Source: Enoplolaimus lenunculus | Lineage: Eukaryota; Nematoda; Enoplea; Enoplida; Thoracostomopsidae | Length of the DNA: 64,000 bases | Direction of reading: 5' to 3' | NCBI GenBank assembly: GCA_030248215.1 | Contig: JASANG010001414.1 | Span: 248,001 to 312,000 of the forward strand | Part shown: piece after piece, positions 13,551 through 25,500 of the stretch | Numbering within the stretch: position 1 is the first letter of the stretch | Layout of the letters: the number at the start of each line of letters is the position of its first letter | The notes under the pieces: generated by a model | Database searches by the model: none | Seen by the model: only the letters and a program-made list of their open reading frames with translations | Told to the model about the DNA's origin: nothing | Made by a program: the position numbers and the translations under genes

Positions 13551-16500
13551 TAGTTGTTGTCTGTCAGATTTTACAACAGTCACACCATCAGAGAACGTAT
13601 GTTTAGCGACATGAGCTGGCGCACTACTTGTTTCTATTGCTCCACTAGTCATGGGCGTAGAATTCCAAGGTGCTATATCAAAGAACCGACTAGGGTACGT
13701 TGGTTCGTGTGTGTCTAACACACCAGACGCCGCAATATGATGTTGTTGATTATTCCTTTGTGAGCGGCCACTGATTCCATAAAGGTTGCATGCGCCGCTG
13801 CTACTCAAAACACTGTTTGCTTTGGATATGTTGTTTACATGCTTTGCTCCAGTATGCTGTGGCTTTTTTGAGCTGCGACTTAAATTAGAATTACAAGCGT
13901 TGTTGAGGTTGTTGATGTTGTTTCCGCTATTCAGTGACATTAGCGTGAACCAGTTGGAACCTGTTTTTGCCGGTACTTGATTCACATTTGATGACATACT
14001 GTTCACCGAAACCCCTCCAGCAGCTAACGCAGACAGGAAGCTTGACGATGAATTTTCAGCGGAACATAGTTGAGAGTACGCCGCAATCGCTGCTGGATCT
14101 TGAGATTTGACTCGGCTGACAATATCTTCAACGGGAACCTCTGGATCAACCACCAGACCGTTGATCATTAATATAGCATATCTCACAGTTTCAGGAGACC
14201 CTCTACAAACAAAACGGAACAATAACTATTTAATAAATTGCTACCAGTGTAACCTTACAGCAACGAACAAAGCTTGGTGTTGCCATGGTATGTACTAAAA
14301 TCGGTGAAATGTAACCAGAATTCCAGAATTTGCGTCATTTCAGTTTTAGAAATTGCATTGCAGCTGTGTGTTACCTGCTGATGAAAGGAACAACACCAAG
14401 GACCGTGAATTTAACGTAAAATCATGCTTTCTACACGAACAAAACGTAATGCGTTCAGTTTAAAAATAGATGATGTCCATTCTTATTATCAATTTAAGTT
14501 TGCCCATGCCGAACGAATGCCGATTCCGAATCTAATACATGAAACACTATTACATCATTATGAAAGCGAAGACTTGAATCCTGTCAACCATAAACGGATA
14601 TAATTTTATGAGAAGGGTTTATTTAAATCAAATCTTTCAAATACAAACACAAGCGACATAGTTTCCTGAGGAGACGCCCTGATGTCCATTGACGTGTGAA
14701 ATAATAGCATTCCAACTCACTGCTAGGTGCAAAAAGTATGGGCAAAGAATTGCCTATTTTTAACAGTGCCGTTGCCTATACTCATATAAAGCGCCCACAT
14801 TCCGACGCCATGTTTATAAGTAACTATAGCGTTACCTTCAATTTTATGTACCATTTCCGCATTTACAGTTTCTTACCGTATAAACACCTGACGGCCCTTT
14901 TCACCCTTTTGTTGTTTGTCAACTTCAATGTACGCTCCAGTTGATTCACGAATCGCGTTAATATTATTACCGCAACGGCCAATAACACGTGCGATGTGTT
15001 GCGCCGAAATCATAAGTTTACTTGTGCTATAACGCAATGTATTAAAAATATAATACAAACCAGATATTTCACTGAAAGTCAAATGCACGGTCACCGCGAG
15101 TTGTCCGAACCCAAAAATTGTTCTGCTCCATCAATCTCAAATGATAGAAGTCATATAAATGTGAATCTTCTTTCATTAATTAAGTCTTAACATTATGCCA
15201 GCGAAAAGTTGATAATTTAAGCCGGATAAGCTTCTGCAACTTTACTAAGTACTTAATATTTTGGGCACAGAATAAACGCAAAATGTCAGCTATTGTTATA
15301 ACAAAAAAGTAAGTTTTGCTACAGATTAAAAAGGCACCATTATGCTACCATTACTATTAGACCAAAATTAGCATGCCTGAATGGTTCATTTGTAATATAT
15401 GAAAGTTAGGCAGTGACTAAATATTTACTAAACTTGAGTAAGTACACTTTTAAACACGATAAAATGGTTCAGTAATTAGTTAGCACGTACTTTAGTAAAG
15501 TTGTACTAAAGTAATGTTTCAGAAACCCAGCCAAACTTAAGGCTTACATCAATTCGTTACAATTTTCCTAATAATATGAAAAATTTAAGCTCTAATAATT
15601 TAAGACGCAAATCTCTGTGTTTTATAAACAAGGTCTTAAGCTGAAAACAGAAAGCTTTGTTTTTCATACAGAATATTTTTGTATTAATTTTAAGATGTGA
15701 TTTGGCACGTAGAAATGTATCGAACAGCTACAAGTTATGTCGATACGTTCAAAAACATTTTTTCTGCAAAAATTCTACAGAAGAACAAAGCTCTTCTCAG
15801 TTTATTGTTGTTGTTTATTCATTTTTAATGTAGTATACGCCGAATTTCCGCTTATTTTCGCTGAACGAAGAAGTACGTGGTAAAATTATTTGCAGCTAGG
15901 GTAACCACTATGTGCTATAACCGCACACTCTCCACATATTTTTGTGAGTTTAACGTTTAGCATGCAAACCTGCTAAATTTAACTGAACAGCATCACAGAA
16001 ATGACCAGAGTTTAAAGCCGTAGGTAAAGAAAAGAAACTAGAAAGTTTCAACAATCGTACAAAATAAGATCATTTTCCAGACGGAACTTAAGATTCTTAT
16101 CGTTGTGAACATGCACTAACTTTAATGAAGCATTAGAAATTGCCGCGAGCGAAAGCAAGGGTCACCGCCCGAGGGCGGTGACAAAAACTGCAATGAAACT
16201 AACGCATATTTACGTACATTTAGACACCATGAACAAATTGCAAACAAATCCGGTTAAGATTTTCATATCAATTCCTACACCAAGTAATTTTCTTTTGATA
16301 TCTGAATGAAGTGTCCTAGGGCTAATAAATGGTAAATTGGCCCTTGAACAACATTAAGAGAAAAAGAATCACTTACCGTTTCCTGCTATCTGCTCGCCCA
16401 GATCCATCGTCCATTTGTCGTCGAGATGTCGCAGGTCTAGACGAAGCGTCTGGACGACTCTGGTCGCGCCCACTGCTTCCGCTTCCAGTTGTTTTCCCAG

Positions 16501-19500
16501 ATGTCGATGAAAGGAGAAGTACTGGCGGAAGAGTGATCTTTTCAGATGACGTCGTGCCGGCTTTATTTCTAGACGATGTTAACTGGGCCGAGTGTTGTGT
16601 TCCAGATTGTTGTTGCTGTTGTTGTTTCTGTTGCTGTTGTTGTTTTCGGACAGCGCGTGCGTGTTTCTGTTGAGACCAGTTTGCACGGTTCGCAGCAGAA
16701 GCTTTATTCCAACCGCCGTGGTCAAGCTCGCTGAAATGTTGTATATACAACATATAGACAAGGTGCGACAAAATATCCTGTATTAGTCTAACACTGTCCG
16801 TAAGATCAATATCATCGTTCGGTTCCGGTGTCTGGTTGGAAAAAATAAAAAGCTTCGTGCAACAACAAATGATTCTCAAAAAAGCAAAACAATGATGGTG
16901 TCATCGAACTTGATCTAGCGAGATATAGAGTCCTGATGCAATTTCAGAGAGTAAGTATAGTTATAAAATTTATAATATAGATGCACATACAATTCACTGC
17001 CAAGAACTGCTATAATTTTTCTTGGCATAAGTTTTCCTGTCATTTCGAACAAAAAGATACTGTGAAATAGTGTGAGTTTGGTTTATATAAATATTAATTT
17101 AGTTATACTTTTTAGCAATAAATATTGGTAGTATAGAATAGCGTTGCCGGTTGATGATTTTTTATTCAAATGCGCTTGTGTCCTGAGTCTGCTCACATCA
17201 ATACTTACGATTTATTACTCTTTGATTCAAATCCGCCATGTACGCGTGAGTCTTGCTTGCTGTATATTGGGCTCTGGATGTTTTCGCTTGCAAATTTGAG
17301 AGTTGTTGAATTGGAAACTATAATGTTTCGCAAAATTTTAGAGAACAATTATACTAAACCGCACACAAAAGAGTTCACGATTTGCTCGAAAGCTCCGGCA
17401 TAATTTTTCATTGCACTATATGACGACTGAAACTACAAACAGTTAAAACAAATGTAATAATTCACGTTCTTGTTGTAAAGTCAAATTTCTCAACGGCTAA
17501 ATACGACTACAAGCAGTAATGTTGTGGTTTACAAAATTTTACCTTGATGTACCAGCGGAGTTTTCCCATGATGCGTTTTCCCGTCGGTAGCATTCTTGGC
17601 GACCCCAGTGTGATAATAATCAGATTGTTTTGACTGCTGTTTAACTGAAGCAATTCCGGTATCGGGATGTTTCCGCTCAGTAACAGATCTCGCAGCTGAT
17701 TTTGCCGTCCAGTTATTTCCCATATCACCAGGATCAGTTTTATTCTGCAAACTTTCTTTGTCGACAAGCACACAGCCATTATCAATATTTACAATTGCGG
17801 TAGGCTTACAAATGTTTGCATTCGAATTCTCTTTCGCTTGCTCAGTAGTCGACGGTTGCTGGTTACGAATATTTAACACCGTTGTAGTACGATCGGTTTT
17901 TATGCTCTCGGGCAGATTTTCAATGTCACTCTTTTGAGCATGTTTGCCGGAAGCATCAGTTTCCAGCGGTTTTTGTTTGTTTGCATCTAAAATTGTATAT
18001 AATTAATGTTGGGTCTAAATAACAAAAATTTACTACCTTTAAATAAAGCAAACAGAGAAAAAGTTTTTCCATATCTAATAAAGTAAGGTATCACTAACGG
18101 AACCTCATAAGCGGCATGCAACCTGCACAGCGCACTCTTCAATATCAGAAAGCTCAGTTTCAAAAATATGTTAACAAGAACAACCTACCTTTGTCTGTCG
18201 TAACCCGATATTGAGTACGATCTTCAGAACTTTGGCTGAAACAAAAAGTTGTACTTAATTATAGAACTGACACAAATATATTTGTACACAAAACATAATT
18301 CACCAATTTTTTATTCCTTGTATCAGACAACATTTTCGATTGTTCCCGAGATTTACTGCACGAACGATGTGCCATAATGAATACAGTAGATGACAACACA
18401 ATAATTAACCAGTCGTAGTGGGACTACATTTATTGAGAGAAGCTCGAACACACGTAAGCAATTCAGGTAATATGCAAATTAGTTATTAGATGGTAATATG
18501 CAAATTAGTTATTAGCTAACTATTCATTTATCGGTTTTGGAGGTTTGTAAGCAATCTCCTCAGATTCCTCGCACCCAAAAACCCTTCAGCCACCCTAATA
18601 ATTATTGAAATCATTTAAAAAGTCCTAATTTTGTCTTGTCAATTAAGCTAATATGCAAATTAGCTATTAGCTAACTATTCAATTATAGGTTTTGGAGATT
18701 TGTAAACAATTTATTCAGATTCCTCGCAATCAAAAACCTTGAGTAAACCCTAATAATTATTGAAATAATTTAAAAAGTCCTAGTTTTGTCTTGTCAATTA
18801 AGCTAATATCGGTTTTGGATGTTTGTAAACAATTTATTCAAATTCCTTGCACTTAAAAACCCTTTCGTGCTGAAATTATATTGCTTTTCACCTTAATAAT
18901 TAGTGAAATATCGGAAAAAGGCCTAATTTAGGCTTATAAACTATGTTAATATGCAATGGAGGTTTGAAAACAGTCTACGCAGATTCCTCGCACCCAAAGA
19001 CCCTTTAATGCTAAAATTAGACTGCTTCCAACGCTAATAATTAGCGAAATATTGTGGAAAGTCCTAATTTAGGCTTAATTAATTATGCAAATTAGCCTGT
19101 AGCTAATAAACGACTGAAACTTTTAACACCCCAATGCGAGGTTAACACTCCAGGATAATTGGTTTTCAAATAAAAAAAGTTTATCAAAATCGGTTCAGCC
19201 GTTTCTGAGATTCTTTTCGGCCGGACAGACGGACGGACGGACATCCACCTATCGACCCCCAAGTACACATAAAACGCATAAATGTCTGTTCATGCTTCCT
19301 ACGAAATGGGACCCTCTCTTGGAGACCTCAATTCCACCACCAGAACTGGACATGCTTAAAGTAAACCTGCCAAACCTCAAAACCTACCGGTTTCTTGATC
19401 CTGAATGAGACTCGTCATCGTCGTCCGGTACAGCTTTGCCGGCATCGACCGGACTACTATCATCCGGGTCTGATTTGGATGACGGCATCGATGGGGTACT

Positions 19501-22500
19501 ATTATCGGGTACAGGTTGTTTTTTCGCGTTGCGTTTCTGTCGTTTCTTTTCCTTTTGGCGAAGTTTTGCAGCGCGCTTTGTTTCGGCAGCGGCTTCTTCT
19601 TTTTCAATTTCTTGCAATAGATCGAGTGCGTTTTTATTAGCTTCAGCAGCTTGGCGATCTTTCGCCGCTAGTATAGCTTTCATGCATTCGTCGTATTTCG
19701 CCAGCATAGTTTTCTGAATATAAAATGTTTGACAGAATACAGCGAGAGTAAACAATGATGTTATACTGCAACACAATTCCATTTTGATCTGTATACCAGG
19801 GTTCAACCGGAATTCGAGTTCCGGCCGGAGTTTCTGCAAAAATTCAACTGCTGTTCCTGTTCCTGCATTCAAAGATGCATCAACCAATTTTTACGGTTTT
19901 GGGGCAAGTTATTCACAATCATTTAAACATTGGAAACTTTGTCTTTAAAAAGTTATTTCGACATGAGTGTTTTTTCAATTGCTTCAATTTTGTTAATAAA
20001 CTGTTTCTGTTGTGTTTTCGCAAAACTTGATGAAATAGCTCAAAATTCGTTTAAGCCATTTTTTGGCTTTTTTCTAAAACGTCCAACAGTAATTCGGTAA
20101 TGAAAATTATTTCAACTTCCGGTTCTGTTCCTGTTCCTGCAAAAAATTCAATTCCTGCTCCTGTTCCCGTTTCTGCATAATGAAGTTCCACTTGGAACGC
20201 TGCTGTATACATATTTGCAAATATTGCGGTGCAGACACACAATGAATAGTCGATGATACCCTTAAACAAGATTATTGAACAAAGGTGGTTATACATGGCC
20301 GCTTAACTGGACTCTGAAATATGCCGTTGCAGTAATGCGGCGGTGGAGGACAATGCACACATGTGGACGGAATGTTCAGCATTCGACAGTACAAAAAGTA
20401 AAACAGGAGTGGGCAAAGAAATTAGCGAACTGTCGTGTGTGAATATCGGTTTTCTGTCGCTGCTAAGTGATATACTTAGGCGCTTGGGTTGATACAACAA
20501 TAACACCAACATATGAATTTGAGACTTTGAAAATTCTAGCCCCCTAATTGAAGGGGCATGCTAAAAACACAACGCACATACATTCTTTTATATACAGAAT
20601 GTGCCGAACTGCATACTGTTGTGTAGAGTCGTTATTGGGTATTGAACAAAACTTCAACAACTCTCCACCTAATACAGATATATACAACCATAAAGCTGGA
20701 ACGCACCACACAGTAGGGTACGACCAGATACCAAAACTTCCGGAGCCGGATAGTTAATTCAAATCAAATACTAGATGGCTTTCAAATATCAGAACGTACC
20801 TAACAATTCTTCAATCCGTAGTCTAAGGTATCTCAAGCGTTTACGTGACAAAGCTTAATATTTCACGCCGTTGCATTTTTCTAACACTTTAACAACGATT
20901 ATACTCCATTATCTACGGGTTTGTAGCGTTGAGTTCAGATTCAATATTTGTTTGACTGAAGTCACTTTAAAGGACATCCAATTTTCCCTAGGTACTATAA
21001 AATAGAGGTGGATAGGATTAAGGCCATTAATTTTGCAAAGTTATAGAGTTATTTTAACGCTGAAGTTTAGGGTTTGAGCCAGGAACAAGAATATTGCTGA
21101 GGTAGTGTTACGTCATTAAAATAACACTGATCATTTTTATCAGGCTTTCCAGCGTTATTGTAACCCAGTAAAGATTATGAACGTACACTGGCACATGTAA
21201 ACATATTTTACATTACATACACTACATAAAAATACGCAGAAGTAGGTCAATCAGTTCCATTGCAGTTAGCATAAATACATGTGATGGTTTCAATTTTTTG
21301 TCGATTTTTGCCTGAGATGTAGCCAGATATCTGGTCGCACCATGCCACATACGTACTTTGGGCCGCGTTCCACTTGTTGTAATGATTATTTTATATTTGA
21401 ACAAGAGACTGCATATATAGGAATACCCCACATACGTATTTTGAGCAAGTTTCCAACATACTTCGCTACAATAGTTTAAGAAAAAATAGACGCGGTCATC
21501 CTGCAATTAGAAACTTTGCATACAAATGCACTTGTTAGCAATAAGGAAACTAATGAAATTTTGACTTACATCTGAAGACAAATTATCAGGCAACGACGAT
21601 ATATAATAACGTGAGCATTCGATATCAGAAGGCAGCTGGGCAACATGCCGCACAAGCAATTTGACAACTTTAACAAATCCTTTACGAAACGCAGTCATCA
21701 ACGGTGTCACTTTGCGATTATCTTCTGCGTCTGCAGAAGCACCTGCTTTTATCAGCGACTGAACTACGTCAACATGACCACCTGTATAACAATATGTAAC
21801 CCATTCTCGCATACATATAATACTTTACAAAACGGTAGTCTCTCGAGATCGAGTGTCAAACTCGTACAACCGAATTGTAACAATAAACACATCGCGCGAC
21901 AGGGTCCTGGTTTTATTCCGAACTTAAAATTTATCTCACCTAAAATTGTAAATTCATGAGGGAAACATACACAGATTAATTTGAGCAATCATGTGCTGTT
22001 TTAAATTTACCATTAGCGGCCAACCATAATGGTGTATCTCCTTTTTTGTTTCGCACGTCAACTGCTGCACTTTGCGATAAAAGCAAATCCACAAATTCGC
22101 AATGCCCTGAAATGTTTCGGATTTATAATTTTGCGCTTACAATCATATGTTATTAATCTGCGCTCGAGACAATAATATATCTGGCGTTTCGCTGGTGGGC
22201 GGTGGCCCCCTCAAGACCAATGTGCCCCCACACTCGCCAAATTCCCCCAGGTTCACCCCCCTCCCCACTCGAAAAGCACTCTCGGATTCTCAAAATTCAT
22301 CTGAAAATTGTTGGACGGATGAGCGGATCAGTATATTAGGTACAATACTAGTACGTACAGTTGCGTCCGGATCCGCATATTCTGGGTAATTTCGCCGAAA
22401 AATTCCGGATCCGGGTGCGGGTTTTGATTTCCACAAATTCCGGGTCAGGGTTTTCACCACACTTCATTCCGGGTGATGATATTATATAAATCCCCGACAA

Positions 22501-25500
22501 AATACCCGGAATAAAATTAGCTTAATAATGTTAACATCGCGCGCCTACATTCTCAATAGTAACTGTATCGTACCTAAATTAAATAGGTTACAGAATTTAT
22601 CAGATAGACGCGCAACCAATGCTAACTTGTGTGAAATACATTAGAAACAAAACACTCCCAACATGTCTTTTAAGGCAACTATCGTATGTAGTATGTAAAA
22701 GTAAAGCGCAGAAGGAAAAAGTTGGTCAACAGGCTCCAGCTTTGAGTAATAGATAACCTATGTTGATATATTTGGCTTACGATTATGAATGCTTAATTAG
22801 GAATGGTTGGAATGGTCGGGATGCAGAAACATGACATAAATTCGACATTTTACTTAAGTTTAGTATCTTCGGTATAAGTCAAATATTGCTTGGTAAATGA
22901 TTGCTTCAACGTCCAGGGACCTGTTAAAAATGTTAGGCTCTAGTCCAAGCTTCACGAAGCACATAAGTCAATGACTTAAATCAGGGTCTGGTCCCGGTTC
23001 CGGGTTTGCATTCTCAAATCTTCCGGGTCCGGGTTTTTCTTCCAGTAAAATCAGGGTCCGGGTTTTTCTTCCAGAAAAGTCCGGATCCGGAATTTTCTTC
23101 CAGAAAAATTCGGATCCGGGTTTTTCTTCCAGAAAAACCACGGCCCGGGTATATTTTTAAGGTTGCAACTCTAACAGTAAAAATGAAATTTTCAGTTCAA
23201 ATTACTGCATCACAGTACAGTTTTACAACTTAAAACGGTGCAGTTTCATATTAGCGTGACGTGTCTTAGTTTCTCGAATAAAAATTCTTTGGCTAATAGT
23301 GATAAGCGCTATTATAATGAGGGTGCGACCGGATATTTGTATACCGGATACCGGAACTGGATTGTGAATTTTTTACCGGAACCGGATATAGCATCTACAT
23401 TGTTGCACCATTTGAAGTAATCTATCCGCGAAAACGTACCTCTTTACTGAATTAGAATAACTGCTAGCTTCAATTTTTTATTTTTATTTCTTTGAGCTGC
23501 TTTACTTGATTAGGAATGCAATCTCGCAGCAACATGTCATTGACGGTCGCTCTAGTCAACCAGCTTAATATAACAGATGACCTGAAAGATAACGAAACTT
23601 TTGAATACCTTTATCGCATGCTATAGTTAACGCAGTATCTTTAGACGAAGGCACAGGTGCGGCGTTAACATCAGCGCCATGATGGATCAACACTTTGCCC
23701 ACATCAACATAACCGCCCGAAGCAGCTTCCATCAAAGGTGTGAGGCCAGTCTTAAACAAAAAATGTAACACACTAAACACTTAAAAACCAAAGTTGAATT
23801 GTGTTGCAGAAAGCGGGAAAAGTTAAAATATATATCTACCAAAATAATCAATAAATGCGCCATTATCGATAACATGCCAAGCATATTTAAACATTGGCAA
23901 GTCTAACACACAGTGGGTATGATGTTGATAAAATTTTTTGTTATTACATTAAATAACGCATAGGTGAATTAAAGTATTGCCACTGTCTGTACATGCAGTA
24001 AACGCTCACCTTTGCTCTATGTTCAACATTTGCCCCGTAGCGCAACAGCAATTCTACCACTGCATGTCTTCCTTGAAAACACGCAAGGGTTAACGCTGTA
24101 TTCCGATTTGTTTCAATCTGAAACCATTACACTCTAAAAAGCAATACTTCGTTCGTCGATAATAAATAGCACGCTTCTATAATAAGTAGTGTACTTATAA
24201 TTTTTTGGTTATAACATCCATTTGACAAAATGGTTGTTTCTAACCCACACAAATTTGATATTGTAAATATTTTTCGCGAATACTAAATTGCTAAACCGTT
24301 CACCACTCTTTCAGCTAAGTATACAGAACACACAAGTAGAACTTATCTCTTACCTGAGCGTTAATATCAGCCCCTTTTTCAAGCAAGATTTTTACAACTT
24401 GGGAATGTCCATTCATAGCCGCTAGCATCAACGGTGAAATTCCAAGTTTGCTTCCAGTTCTAAAAATGCGGACGGCAAAACGCTGTATCACAACAGCAAG
24501 CACTAAGCTGCCTTTAAGCATTAGAGATTGCTCCACACTAGAGTTGATCTGAGGCAGAGATCGGGGTCTAAGAACTAAGAAGACCCGATGCTGGTACCAT
24601 CCGGGGCCCAATTAGAACGCTTAAAAATAACTATCATAATGAGCTAGGATATGCGTGTGTACAACAAGTGCTGGGAAAATAAGAAATACCGTGTATGATC
24701 ATGTTTTGCGATTTGCATATTTTTCAAACAAGAACCGAAGGTGATAAAAGTGACTTTCGTACGAGTCAATTAAGGTCTGTATATAAAACTGGCGTCCGTT
24801 AGGCCTCGGCAAACAACGTGTTCGCACCGGCCACGGGGCATCTCTGCTCCACCGCACTAGATTCGCTTAACACTTAATTTAAACAATTAGCCAGTTTAAC
24901 TAGAGACTTGAAATTTTTTCAAACTATTCACACATACCTGGAGTTTATTTCGGCGGCATATGACAGCAACAAATTCACAATATCTGCATATCCACCGGAC
25001 GATGCTAAACTTAGTGGCGTATAATCGGACGCATTTCTATGTTCTTTGTTCGCACCATGAACCAATAGCAATTCCACGACCTATGGCACAACCATTTTCC
25101 TCCCCACAATGTACATATCCATTAGTTTAAATTAGCTCAGAATAGAAACTGATTACAAAACCCTAAATGTAAGCAGTGCCAACTACGGTTTCCTACATAA
25201 CAAAATACAAGCAAAAATTCTACAATTTAATGTCCTTCGTAAACAAAATTATAAAAAGTCAAAACTCACTATCTCTTTCAATATCTATCTAAAAATAGAA
25301 CATACCTCGATTCGTCCCCCAGAACACGCTAGCGACAGAGCTGTATCTTTTGTACGTTCGCATAAAGCCTCTGTATCGGCGCCATTATCTAACAACACTC
25401 CGACTACTGCTGTGTGTCCTGCGGTTGACGCTAGCATTAATGGTGTAAAACCTGACAAATATGTAAAAATTGCCAGTACAAATGATTAAGACGCGTATGT

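Noticed and set aside
16731-16759. A 29-base mini-intron before mask exon 29, or exon 29 extended to 16831
   Set aside because: The donor GTCTAT is poor and 29 bases is too short to splice. A direct junction from 17533 to 16730 keeps phase, although the extended form cannot be fully excluded.
22980-23170. Regularly spaced short direct repeats (CCGGG/TTTTTCTTCCAG) resembling a CRISPR array
   Set aside because: Spacing is far too short and the context is a eukaryotic intron; they are subterminal repeats of a DNA transposon.
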